Positions 35,191-46,409 of a DNA stretch of 64,000 nt are shown here, in pieces. The position numbers and the translations under genes are program-made. Numbering within the stretch: position 1 is the first letter of the stretch; each line of letters starts with the position of its first letter. The notes under the pieces were generated by a model. The model searched no databases and was not told the origin of the DNA. It was given only the letters and a program-made list of their open reading frames with translations. This DNA is from Syngnathus acus (Eukaryota > Chordata > Actinopteri > Syngnathiformes > Syngnathidae): positions 6,659,001 to 6,723,000 of the forward strand of contig NC_051094.1 of assembly GCF_901709675.1 (NCBI RefSeq). Reading direction: 5' to 3'.

Positions 35191-35230
35191 TGGGGCGGTT
35201 CTGTAAATAAAGTTGGTTGAGTTGAAAAAT
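35191..35230 (+). mobile_element. Probable LINE 3' tail
   Basis: TGGGGCGGTTCTGTAAATAA followed by AGTTGGTTGAGTTGAAAA resembles 3' ends of fish non-LTR retrotransposons that finish AATAAAG plus short GTTGA-type units. The body upstream is not recognisable. Confidence 0.5.
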
Positions 35231-35595
35231 TGAAGGTCTTGTGGAGTGGCTTGGCAGACATGGAACTCTGCAGTGATCCAGTTTAACAAGTATCTTGAGG
35301 GTTTCCGAACACTTGCAAAACTTTTAGTGGCTGGCGGTTTATTGCTGACAATTTAAAAGTCTCAAAATGAAACGTTCAAAAAGTTTTTATCTGTTTGTTT
35401 GTTGACGGAATGAAATGACTGATGTGGATATTTAGCTCGAAGCCTTTGTGGTTATTTTGACCATTTTGAAGCTCCAATTCATGCACTTTTAAGATCCATA
35501 TATTCCATATCCATTCCATACATATTAAATATATCATCTTGTACATAAACTGAAATACAAGTTTATGAAGATGTTTTAAATTTGTTTCTTAATCC
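35231..35595. other. Non-coding spacer
   Basis: AT-rich; CATATTCCATATCCATTCC words occur near 35497. No feature was recognised. Confidence 0.5.
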
Positions 35596-35750
35596 AGGTG
35601 GTACGGTGGAAAATTGGTTAGCACATCTGCTTCACATATCCGAGGTTTGCGGTTAAAATCTGGGCTGTGGCTTTCCTGTTTGGAGCTTGCTTGTTCTTCC
35701 GGTGTTTGCGTGGGTTCCTCCACATTCCACATGAAACTCTCATGGCACAT
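35596..35750 (+). mobile_element. 5' head of the fish SINE-like repeat
   Basis: GGTGGTACGGTGG, TTGGTTAGCACATCTGC, TTCACATATCCGAGGTTTGC and TGTTTGGAGCTTGC, then GTGTTTGCGTGGGTTCC and TCCACATTCCACATG, follow the order of the head of the same family whose tails lie at 11.6 and 15.5 kb. A tRNA-like promoter head is implied by GGTTAGCAC and the degraded GTTAAAATC B-box region. The minus-strand 144-codon frame crossing it is an artefact of the repeat. Confidence 0.78.
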
Positions 35751-37559
35751 TTCAGAATGCCTAACTGAATATAATAAAATTGTTACAAAATTTAACTTAT
35801 GATTACACATCAACACTATATCTGTTTTAAAGTGATAGACGGGTTGAACCTCGTGTTCATCTTTCTCTTCTTCTAAGAAAAGTATCCTTACTTTAATACA
35901 CACAAATAAGTTTTGCCATATGGTGCTCCACATAAACTTGTATTTCTTTTCCGAGAATCCAAATAATGCTGTGACCTGACCTACATGAGTTAAGGCTATT
36001 CTTGGAGTTCTATTTGTATGCATGACGCTGCACCTACAGGGAGGCCAGGTACGTGTTCTCTTCCAAGACAGGACCTCACCGACAGAAAATTCCTAATTAC
36101 CGTGAACAGAGTCAGGTCATGTGTCCTACTGAGGGTGAATAGTTAGTCTCGCAGTTTGCATTACGCAGCATGTCCGTCGACACCTCATTACGCACGCATC
36201 GTTCATTGTCAAAACAGAGGAAGTCGGTGCAATGGGCTCAGCTAATCTCGCATAAACTTGATATGCTCTGTGCACACACATGACCAGGAAGCCCCTCAAT
36301 CGGCCCTCCCGCGTACTCTGCAGACGTGTGGTCAATACACATGCACACAGTGGTTTACTTTTATATCTGGCATTTAAAAATACATAAATCTAATGGGTGA
36401 AAATGCTTTATCGCAAAAAGACTCAACTGTAAAATGTTATTTCCCCACAACTGCCTGTGTTTTACCACATAATCAAACCTGTGCTCAAACTCAACTTGAA
36501 CCCAAACCATGAATCATTCTACCGCAACACTGTTTTGTAAAAAATATATATACAGCCAATAAAAAAAAAGGTTTCCTCCCAGGAAAACTAACAGGAAAAA
36601 CAGCAGTAATGAAGACACAAAGCAACTGGCAATAGAACATTACATTCCTCTGTGCATCAATGTCCGTTCCAAGTACAAATTGTCCAAAAGAAATCCATAA
36701 ATCCTAGCAGAACATTAAGCATTTCTCATACTCAAGGGTACATCAAGCAATTGCTATTCCACACTAAATACTTTATTTAGAAACCATTGTTTCCAAATCT
36801 TTGTTGGGCCAAGGTATAACATATCGTCGAAATGTACTGTCCTTGCATATTCAATCAAATTTCCCCAATGAAATGAAAGAAAATTCCATTAATCCATTCC
36901 TGCACCCCGAGAAACACACGCCATTTTTGCTGTTTTTTAAGATAAAAAAGAAAATAATTACAGCTTTGAGTTCAAATACAGTCCCACAATATTCCTTTGT
37001 TATTATTGAGTCTCAGTTTCAACTGCATTCAGTGTGAAATAGATTCATAAAAAAATAATTGGTTGCACATGTATTGCAACACAGCATTCTCTCACTTATA
37101 CGATTGTTTAATTGACCCACTGTGATCAAACGGCTGATTACACACTTCGATAAATATGTTGTGTTTGATTGCAGTTGTTATATCTGCGTATGCTGTTATA
37201 CGTCAGCGTGTTCCACTTTATTGCTTTTGTACATATGAATGCAACAATAGGCCTTTTTTCCCTCTGTGAAGAAAAAGGAGCATATAATATTTGTTCTTCC
37301 ACATATCAATGAAGAGTAGCTCTGTTAATAATTCAAAAGGAATTTTACCTGCTGAGGAGTGAGTTATTGGGATTTTGTAGACCCATTCATCTTCATATTG
37401 AATAATGAGCGCTGTGGCATAATGGTGCAGAGATTTGTAAGTGGTGTGGGATATTTTTCTCGGATTTAATCAGATTTAAATCAACCCAAGTGTCAACACC
37501 ACTGATCCCCTTGGAACGTTCACTTTCTCTCAAATTTGGATCCCAAAGAAGCTGCCTTT
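35751..37559. other. Non-coding background
   Basis: No gene was recognised. 36.10-36.35 kb is GC-richer, with a minus-strand frame of no recognisable domain, and could be regulatory. The remainder is AT-rich. Confidence 0.5.
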
Positions 37560-37870
37560 AAGTTAGCACAGGTATTCCGAGTGTCCCACCACCTCCTCCC
37601 CTCTCACTATTTATCTGCTGTGAGTAAGCTACATGTAAGCTGTTATTTATGATGAGACTCGGGAGAATTATAGGATCTAAGTAGCTTCTTGCTCATTATT
37701 GCCATAATGCGCATTAAAGTGATAAAGCCAGCTGCGCAAAGGCCTCCGGTGGGTTCTCTCATCCATATTCACGAGGATGAGAGAGTCAGAACTGCTTGGC
37801 TGTCAGTACATTAATACCTGATATGTCTCACTCTGTGTCTCCTGTGAGAGATTAGAGCACTCATATGTGA
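37560..37870. promoter_or_regulatory. Candidate enhancer-like block
   Basis: Repeat-free block with GCTGTTATTTATGATGAG, CTCATTATTGCCATAATGC, GCATTAAAGTGATAAAGCC (GATA-type) and CAGCTGCGC (E-box), ending with GTACATTAATACC. Composition is complex, and no frame is coding. It lies just 70 bp upstream of a MITE. Motif density makes it one of the stronger enhancer candidates. Confidence 0.38.
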
Positions 37871-37941
37871 GGTGGGCTATTAAACCTAGCTGTATACCGG
37901 ACTATGCTGTACTGTATGGCTAATCTCTCCGGAAACAATTA

Positions 37942-38225
37942 CCGTATTTTCTGCACTATAAGGCGCAGCCAAAAACCTCCAATTTTCTCAAAAGCCGACA
38001 GTGCGCTTTATAATCCGGTGCGCCTTTTATATGGACCAATATTGAGCCACTATGGCAGGCGTGTCCAAATATATGGATTTATATATGGACAAAGTTTTAA
38101 AATGGGCCATTCATTGAAGGTGTGCCTTATAATCCGGTGCGCCTTATATATGGACAAAGTTTTAAAAGCCATTCATTGAAGATGCGCTTTATAATCCGGT
38201 GCGCCTTATAGTGCGGAAAATACGG
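37942..38225. mobile_element. MITE with 26-bp TIRs and internal tandem units
   Basis: The left end CCGTATTTTCTGCACTATAA-GGCGCA and the inverted right end CCGTATTTTCCGCACTATAA-GGCGCA differ at one base. TA flanks both sides (37940-37941 and 38226-38227), consistent with a TA target duplication of Tc1/mariner type. The 284-bp body has no open frame. Inside, a unit of about 60 bp containing TATGGACAAAGTTTTAAAA, CCATTCATTGAAG and TTATAATCCGGTGCGCC recurs, whole or in part, about three times. The high TIR identity suggests a fairly recent insertion. Confidence 0.92.
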
Positions 38226-38227
38226 TA

Positions 38228-38850
38228 CACCAGACCAGACACCAAAATATTTGATCATGTACAAGTACTTTTTCTTGTTCATAAGTTGTTGTCAAGACAT
38301 ATAAATCCATGGCCCTCACTGACGTGTGATTTTCAAATATCGCCATTAGATTATGAAATTACATAGTCACAGGAAATGCATTTGCAGCTTGAACAAGATG
38401 GCAGCGCTAGCAATATTAAGATAGCGTTATCACTGTAACGTTAGCTACTGTTGCTATGTTGATAGTAAGAGTTATCTCTGATGGAGTGTTACAGTAACAC
38501 TAAATGTCATTGATCTGATCTTTTACTTTGCGGAAGGTACAATCCATTAAAAATTAAAAGAGAAAAAAAGCAATTGTGGAATGTTGCTTAATGTTGCCTT
38601 TTTAGCATGCTCACTTCCCTCTGTTTCTGTTTGTGCATTTGACAGTTTTAATACATTAATTAATTAATTCTACATTAATTCTGATGCCCCAACAAATCCC
38701 CAGTATAGTACATTTGGCAAACGGTGCATGAAGTACTAAAAGCGAACAAGTTTGATGTATAAGTGCGTCAACGAGAACTGTAATAGTTTGTTGCAGATCA
38801 ATGAAGCACACGGTTATGAGGAACAACTACACCATAATTGGACAATGACA
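38228..38850. other. Non-coding background
   Basis: No gene was recognised. ACAAGATGGCAGCGC near 38394 resembles the right half of a CTCF or YY1 site. A TTAA tetranucleotide run lies at about 38654-38669. Confidence 0.5.
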
Positions 38851-39130
38851 AACAAAGCCTCGACTCCCATCATTAACGGTGTTACTGAATTAGAAGTGAA
38901 ATGAAATGCGGGACGTTATTAAGCAGACGTGAGCTTAAGGAATAACCACAATGGCCTGAGGGTAAAAATAAGGGAGGCTATTAATTGCATGATGCATATA
39001 AAGCACTATTTATATAGAGAAAAAGTAGACTTGCATGAAGTAATGTCTCACCTGCTGCCATCTAACTTTCTTCTTCCTCCCCATCTGTCCTCCTGCTGAC
39101 ATAAATACAATAAAGTGCGACTTCTCCATA
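38851..39130. promoter_or_regulatory. Candidate regulatory block
   Basis: Contains CCATCATTAACGG, GGGACGTTATTAAGC, GGCTATTAATTGCATGATGC and AGCACTATTTATATAG cores (homeodomain, POU, MEF2-like) in repeat-free sequence. No coding frame was seen. Motif texture only. Confidence 0.33.
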
Positions 39131-42100
39131 TCTCACTCTGAAGTTCCTCCCTCAGCAGCTGCTGTCTCAAATACTTTATTGAGTTATCGAACAGAGACTA
39201 TTTATGACGAAGGCTTGGGTCTCCATGCTTACCCAATGCAGTTTACACTGGGAATTCAGTGTATAAATCTGTAAGCGACACCTATCTGGAGAACAGTAAC
39301 TTGCTTTTGATGACTCTAGATGTTGATCAACAAATGTGAGTTGTTGTGTGCAAATAATACATAACATCTCACATCGTTTTTACTGTGACTCTCCAAATGT
39401 ATGCCCCATTGGTCTTTGTGCACAAAAAGGGAGAACACATCTGCTAGAGTCATTCAGTGCCTCAGCCTCCCTCAAGGCTGTGTCTGCACTATTCAAGTGG
39501 ACCCCCCTCTTGCATTTCCTTAGGGAGTAAAGGTGAGGATGGTCGAGGAAAAAAGGGAAATCTGGAAAAATGAAAAATGTCAAATATCTCCATAAGTGCT
39601 ACATGTCACACTTTACAAAGTTTGCGTTGAAAAAAACTTGGAGCTACAGCGGACACTCCAGTTGTCTAACACATACAAAAATTCACGTAGGGAATTGTCT
39701 AAAGTGAATTACATGCTTCCAGATTTAATTTACAGATTTAACATGAGGCCACCAAAAAAAAATTTATTAACAATATTGGCACTGTTTTTTCCACAGTTGT
39801 TAGGCAATTCTAAATGTTGATTATGAAGCAAGTTCCCCCCCCCACACACACACACATACTCGACACTCACGTGACATCACAATTTATTTTTACTTTTGAG
39901 TATTATTTTTCCAGAAACTTTAGGTTGAGTACTATACTGTACTTTTCCTGGCATATAGCCTAGCTAAGTATTTTTAATTCCATGAATTAAAAAGATGCTC
40001 CTGACTGCCCATGTCGCTCTGTTGTTCTGTGTTGTTCAGTAAAGTCGCAAGCACTGAACCTTTTAGTCCCAGAGTGCCTCATTAGCCGTTGCCATTTCAG
40101 CTCTTCTCCTCTTGTTAATCACCTCAGTCGATCACCTCTGTCCAATCAGTACCGTGTTGGTGATTAAGAGTGAAAAGATGCATCTTTCTAGCATTTGCAC
40201 GCACAGGCACTAAGTCAGGTGTGTAGATTGAGGGCAGCAAGTGGGGCAAAAATGTTACGTTTTAAGACTTTTTACTGAAATGGAAGACACCTAAAACTCT
40301 TTGTTAAATAACTGCATCAAAAGTAAACAAGCTGAGAAAGATGCAAATTGCACAATGCAGCATTTTAGGGAAAGTTCAGTGTGCAGAGTTATGCGCTTTA
40401 TCTGCAAAAAAGTTATTCAATGATTTGTTTTGGTTTATTTTCTATGTGCAGCCCAGTAAGGAATGTCCCATATTATTATTCACAACTTAAGTATTTGGGT
40501 TATTATATTAAATTATGTCAGCCTGACTACCAGCTAAATAAGAAGATATTATACACTGCAGCCTGCATTTGTGGCGAGGGTCACAATTTAAAACAGCTCT
40601 TAACAACTGTGGCATTGTTTTGTCAAAATATCCCAAGCATCAAGAGCAACAAAAAGTGTCAATACTAGACTTCCTAAAATGATCATGTTTAAAGGCGCGG
40701 GGCCAAAGTACCTTGGTATGAAGTGGTGCCCCCACAGACAACATAATCTAAAAAGCCTTGTTTTCCATCTTAAAAGCAGAGGATGACCTTCGTTTCCCTA
40801 CCTAAATTGAATTTGCTCTCTTAATCAAACATGCATGCTTCTTTTTATCTACCCAAGTAAACACCCCATTTTGTGGTCCCACCACTCAGTTAACTCTTTT
40901 GTATGGACACGCGGCGTCTCGGTCAAGGGCAGTTCACTCACCTTATCCTTGAGCTCCCTGGTGAGCGCCGCTGACCCTCAGTGCGAATGCAGATGAGCGA
41001 GCGGCTGATGCTGAGTCCGAATCACGACCTTTGCTCCCTCTGTTTCAACAACATAAGAGATTATTTTGGCTGTTGTTGTTTTTTCCTTTGCACAAGAGAC
41101 ATTTATATTGTCTGTTGCATCTCATTCATCTTTTATCAGCAACCTGTCCATCACCACTTGGAACCAGACCTTCACACATGTTCAGTTACCTTGACAACAA
41201 GGGCTGCTCTGTTACAACATTCAAGTAGAAATAATGCTGTCAATAAGATTTCTATTGTGACAAAATGGAAAAAAAAAACGATTGATTGATTTTGATTACG
41301 TTATTTTATTAAGAGCTGCTCTGCCTGTAGCACTGTGACAACAGCTGCAGCATTTGGCCTTGAAAAAAAATATATCACAGGACACATTAATTCCATTTTT
41401 TTCCCCCTAACCTCCATGCACCTGGCTCCCGTCCGCCCACTTGTACTCTGAAGTGATCCGCACATTCTCCTCTAATTTGGCAGAGCACACTAACCTTTCA
41501 CAGTGCAATGCGATAATGATGAGTTTAATGTCATGGTGTCGCACACTGAGGGCCGGTAGAGCAACCCGCTGATAATCGGATACAAGAGTTGGTGAAATAA
41601 TTATGCCTTGTACAATTATGAGTGACACCAAAATGACAAAATCCATATCAATTTTATTTGAGTGTCACACGCTCATGTTTGATTTAGGGCCTCAAGAGCA
41701 AGGAAGATTTTATACAAATACAGTATAGTAGTGGTTGACGACGGTCACAACGTATTATTTTGATGTTACAAATACTTCATCGTGTGACTCAGTTACCAAC
41801 ATCATTACATTATTTATTTTAATATGATTATTTAATATTTATAGCGTATTTTTTTATTAAAATACTTATTGACATGACTATACGACTGTATTATCATGTT
41901 TGAGCATTCCAACTTGTCTACAGATTGGGCTCATGGCAGTGCTCCTTCGTATACCCCCGTACCAAGCAAAATTTCTATAAATTATAAAAGATCATACAAA
42001 TCTAGAGATCAAACTTATTCTGACGTAGAACAGCAACTTGAGAGGATTTCTTCCTCCTGGTTGAACTCACGCTACCTAGATTACGAGAAGCCAGAATTGC

Positions 42101-42582
42101 CAATCTTGACGTTTGCACTTTGCTGTATTTGCATTGGGTCCATTCACGGTTCCTCTACTTGTACTCTTCATGTTGTCAGTGTAAACTTTTGATTTGATTC
42201 CTTAACCGTACTTGTTGTTTGTGTATGCGGCAGAGGGTTACTGTTGGAAAGTGGATCACAGGGCATAAGAGTCTTCTTGAAAATGTTATGTTTTCTCTAC
42301 CCGCTCTTAAGAAAGGTAGAAAAGAGGGCTGAATAACTTAAGCCTGGACTGCTATACACAAAAAGAAGAGTTGAATAAGGAGAAGACGTGTGGAAAATGT
42401 GTCTGCCGGAGCGTAAAATTAGCAATTACATTGGGTGTCATCAGTAATGACAATTTCAGCCCAGATAGAGCGGGTTAATGTCCAACGCTCAGACTGTAAT
42501 TCGGCCGTTCCACCTGTGTTCAGTCAGTGAGGCTGTGTGCAGCGCAAGTTGACTGGAAAAACAACAGCACACACAGATAAGC
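39131..42582. other. Long non-coding interval, no recognised features
   Basis: No mobile element or gene was recognised across about 3.4 kb. Included are a C/CA-rich patch at 39834-39856, AT-rich 41.80-41.88 kb, an RFX X-box-like GTTACCTTGACAAC at 41185-41198, and a 98-codon plus frame at 41896-42192 without recognisable domain. Confidence 0.5.
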
Positions 42583-42583
42583 C

Positions 42584-42604
42584 AAGATGGCCGCCATCTG
42601 CTGG
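42584..42604 (-). promoter_or_regulatory. CTCF exact core merged with inverted YY1 motifs
   Basis: The minus strand reads CCAGCAGATGGCGGC (42604-42590), an exact match to CCASYAGRKGGCRSY. Overlapping it, AAGATGGCCGCC (plus, 42584-42595) is a YY1-type motif. The pair AGATGG-CCG-CCATCT makes it a near-palindromic double YY1 site. CTCF and YY1 are both looping factors in vertebrates. Its orientation faces the site at 29.8 kb. Confidence 0.62.
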
Positions 42605-43549
42605 GAAAGCTTACAGGGGCAATTTATTTTTTAAGGCCGGTGTTGACCTTGATTGTGACACAACACATTTGTAGTCTTGTGACTGTGCCTGTATGTCGGA
42701 GGTACTATATATATATTTTTTTTTTTTTCCTGTTGAGCTTTTGTTTTTTAAATCTCTCTTTGTACACTAAAATACAGTTGGTAATAATATTGGATGGTCT
42801 TAATTAATCACTGTACCAAAAATAAATTACCATTTTTAATAAATTCCGTTTTTCAGTGTAGGGGATAAAACTGACTACACAACAAGGATAACAAGTCAAA
42901 AATTAAGTCAACCAAGTTAAGTTAATCCTTCTAATGTGATGATACCTGTCGGAAAGAAATGCCAACTTTGCCGTATCTCACATCTTTTTCAAATTTACAC
43001 AAGCTCTTTTTTTGTCGACCAAAACAGTCCCATTCATTGGGTTTAATTATCCTGCACCGCTCATAAAAAAAAATAAAAATAACCATCTGTCCTCCCTTTC
43101 AGAAGAAGCTCTTTTTAAAATCCCCAAGCCTTCATTCATCAGCACAATGTCACATCCATCCCCATGGTGACAAGAATGCAAATGAGGTGGATGCGCACTC
43201 AGTGGCCCGTTGTAAATAATTTACTGTTTTGTTTTATTGGAAAGTGAGACACAACATTATTTCCTGCGAGCGCTCCCCTTGGCCAAGGTCTGCATTCATT
43301 CTAGAAGCTCCCAGCGAACCTTTGACTTTTATTCCATGTTCCTTCTAACCATTATGGAGGTCTCTCACATGGCCCGGACACTGGAGTGTGATGACATGAT
43401 GCATCGCAACGCCTTAAAGCCATATGGCAAAAGCCGGTAAATATGATTTATTATTTATGTTCTCCTGATCACATTTCGACTTGGTCTGATCTTTTTTTTG
43501 TAGCAATGATAAATTACATGTTACCCAGAAGGCACAGGAACACTGGTAA

Positions 43550-43572
43550 CCCCCCCCCCCTCAAAAAAAAAA
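43550..43572. repeat. C11 followed by A-rich run
   Basis: Eleven C, then TC, then about ten A. A homopolymer junction like this is prone to sequencing error. Confidence 0.85.
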
Positions 43573-43930
43573 GATCCATATGCTATATGTGCACCGAGAA
43601 CTCCCTCACCCTCTTCATCACGCTCTGCTGTCACACAACATAAGTCACTCTCATTTTGTTCGAGGCTAATTTCATGAAAACACCTTTTTTTGCTGTACCG
43701 TTGAACTTGACAGCCACTTATAGCCATGTTGTAGGTTGCCGAATTAAAGTGGCTATTGTTGTCGAGAAGTTTCTAAATGCGGATCATCTAGCGTGATGAA
43801 CTAACTCCTCTGCCATTGTTGATATTCCATTCAGTTCATGAGGGTTAGCTGTAAATCACTTTGTTGCACTACAGAATGATGAATCAGAAAATTGTTTATA
43901 ATCAAGCCAGGAAATAGCCATATTCACTGG

Positions 43931-43958
43931 GATGATGATGATGACGACGATGATGATG
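43931..43958. repeat. (GAT)n / (GAC) microsatellite
   Basis: GAT units interrupted by GACGAC, seen directly. About nine units. Confidence 0.9.
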
Positions 43959-44029
43959 TGTCTGTGGGCGGCCAGCATTATTACAAAGTGACATGTGGAG
44001 GACGATCTGATCTGCGCTTGATGGGTCTC

Positions 44030-44460
44030 TCCGAAGCTTTATAACAGACGACATCCATTGCTGTTAATGATCATGAGGCGTGTAATGGGAGAAAAGTGAA
44101 ATCAGAATTCTCACAAGGACATTTTGGCTCAACTTGAATGTGCTCAGGCCGCTTCGTAATCATGCAAAATGACACGTCATTGTGTGTGTGTGTAGAAAGA
44201 TTGCGGCTAATGCTATTTTCCTCCAATAGAATATTGATGATGATTATAGCGATGTCATGAAGGGGACTTCTGATATGACATGCATCGACTACAGGGAGAC
44301 GATGGGTCAAATTAGTGTTTGCGCCGCATGTGGTCGCGGATAATTCGGCGAAGGCATGCAGAATTACAGCTTTAAAAACTCCGATAATATCCGATTTGAC
44401 AAATGGAGCGTGGCAGGCACAATGTGACATTGGCATCGGCACAGTTGAGACGTCGTCTCA
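44030..44460. promoter_or_regulatory. Candidate regulatory block
   Basis: GC-balanced repeat-free sequence apart from (GT)7 at 44180-44193. It includes CGCTGATGAC-like words, GCGGCTAATGC, TGATGATTATAGCG and TCCGATAATATCCG. A 123-codon minus frame spans it but has no recognisable domain. It runs directly into the stronger block that follows. Confidence 0.3.
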
Positions 44461-45110
44461 CAGCTTAAGCCGTGCTCTAAATATGAAGTCTTAACTAAAT
44501 CTCTCAGCTCATCTGATAGCGGACACTTAAGGGAAAGTGCTGCGACTAGGCGTTTTTCATCCCGACTGTCGCTGATTTGTTAGGGCCACCCTCTCTCAAC
44601 ATCTGCAGCTTCTCGCCATCCATATTACTATGGTCCGCTGCCCCCCATCTCCTGCGGGGATTAGCTGGCTAAACGTAGGGAGGCGCTCAGTAGCATAAGA
44701 GCCACGGTACCTCCGCGGATCATAAATTTGCCCGTGATTGAGGGGAGCGACGCGGGGCCCCTACTGAGCAAGCAGACGCTCCGAGGCACGGCGGCGAGTG
44801 GAGTGACCTCAAAGCGACTTTAAAGCGACCTTGGAATGGGACTTAGTGTGACAGAGCTCTTGCTGGAACAAGATGATAAGGCTGCAGATTAACCGATGCG
44901 ACAGCCGAGGATAACACCATCTCCATCGGAGATACGGGAAATAATCGAAGGCGCAAGCTCTCATTCACATTCATGTTGAATGTGTCGGAAGAGGCGGGCC
45001 TGGCGGGGAGGCGTGAAACGTTGATGAGTCTGTGCGTGAGGCTCTAGACGTGAGCTATGATCCACAGCAGCTTCTTAATGAGTGTTTTTTTCTTCACTGT
45101 TCTTCACTGA
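44461..45110. promoter_or_regulatory. CpG-dense, palindrome-bearing regulatory candidate
   Basis: The most CpG-dense stretch of the window: 44701-44832 holds 14 CpGs in 132 bp. It includes an 11-bp tandem duplication (AAAGCGACTTT, AAAGCGACCTT; 44811-44832). Two short-loop palindromes follow: ATCTCC-ATC-GGAGAT at 44919-44933 and CACATTCA-TGT-TGAATGTG at 44966-44984. A GGGGATTAGCTGGCTAAACG homeodomain-type core lies near 44657. There is no TATA box, exon or transcript evidence. An enhancer or orphan CpG island is the natural guess. Confidence 0.4.
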
Positions 45111-46409
45111 GTGTTTAATAAACAGCTGTAAGGTGCATCAGCAACCTTTCCTACATGCAAGGGCAGAGCATAAGAATAAATCCAGACACACAGATTGATA
45201 CAGTATGGAATCTGCTCTATAGTAGAGGCACGCTGTACAGTACATTCGATTCACCATTACGAGGCAGTTAAGGTGAAAGGTGAAGGTAGAATTTGACAAC
45301 AGATTGCTTTCTCTGCCTAATGGAGAAACACCATTAAGGTTCCATGTTCACTTCGCTCGATGCCAGAGATCAAAGTGTATGTTTTTCCCATTAACAACAC
45401 CTCGAAGATCATCAAAACCAAGTCAACTTGTTAAGGTCTGCCAGGGTTAAGAACCCAACTGCAGGGAAGCACGGAAGCAAGGCAAACGTGCTGTTGAAAC
45501 TAAATTAAGTTCGGAAATGGAACAGTAATCTCCTAAAACCTTAAAGTAGGTACTTTAAAGATTTTTTTTTCAGTTTTACCACAGATGCAACTACAACCGG
45601 CATTATTGGGAATGAAAAAAGACAAGCGGCAACAACCCATAAAAGATAGAAGAAACCATAACTTGGAATTACACCAATATTCAGCCAAAACCTTTTCCAC
45701 TATTACGGACAAATATCTAACAGTAAAAACAACCCCGAGTGTACACTACCAGCTTGGTCTGATGCCAAAGCATCGTAACATCAGCCAGGGAAGTTCTACA
45801 ATCCTGCGGTTTCTCTGATGTCCTTTTCTTCTTTTCATCCTCCATGACGCTCAATAGTCTTGGTCTCTTTAATTTACTCGGCCCAGTGGCTGCAATTTAT
45901 CTTATGGGATGTGACGCCAATCGAACAGGATTTACAGGAAGTGAGAAGAAAATAAAATGAGCAGACTCTTAAAGAAGTTGTGCATCTTCATCAATAGCAT
46001 GATTACAATTCATGGAAAACATGATGCCCATCATGGCAATGATCAAACAACGGTGTACGCTATCGTAATCAGTGATAGTCTCATCTCTTTGGTGGGCCAG
46101 ACATGAAGCAAAGATGAAGAGTGGGAGGTGGGTGATCTCATATGGCAAACACGATGTTTATATTAAGCTTTACATGATCACAGGCAAACATGACGGCGCT
46201 AATGTCATCGCCCAATGAGTCTGTTCCCCTATGCAAATGTATATGTAGCCCGAGCTAAGTACTTCATTGTACTGCCTCAATCTGTCACAAACAAAGGATA
46301 AACTTGAGGTTTCGGTTCCAGGTCCCCCAAAAGGGCTTTCAGGGATCATCTGTGTGTAAAAAATTACTTACATCTGCAATGATGGTTAGGCTCATTGGGC
46401 AAATGAGTT
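45111..46409. other. Non-coding background
   Basis: No gene was recognised. Contains an inverted repeat TTAAAGTA-GG-TACTTTAA at 45541-45558 and ordinary AT-rich sequence. A 77-codon plus frame (45585-45818) has no recognisable domain. Confidence 0.5.

Larger units (their letters stand above)
42605..44029. other. Non-coding background
   Basis: No gene was recognised. An octamer ATGCAAAT lies at 43176-43183 in a locally complex stretch (43.13-43.23 kb). Simple repeats are listed separately. Confidence 0.5.

Noticed and set aside
35589-36023. 144-codon minus-strand frame
   Set aside because: Its C-terminal part is the antisense of the SINE-like repeat at 35596-35750, and the rest has no recognisable domain.
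41896-42192. 98-codon plus-strand frame with varied composition
   Set aside because: Looks more protein-like than most (YSDVEQQLERISSSWLNSRY) but matches no family I recognise and has no supporting splice or promoter context.
44637-44656. CTCF-like CTGCCCCCCATCTCC
   Set aside because: Too many mismatches when aligned on the GGC part of the core.
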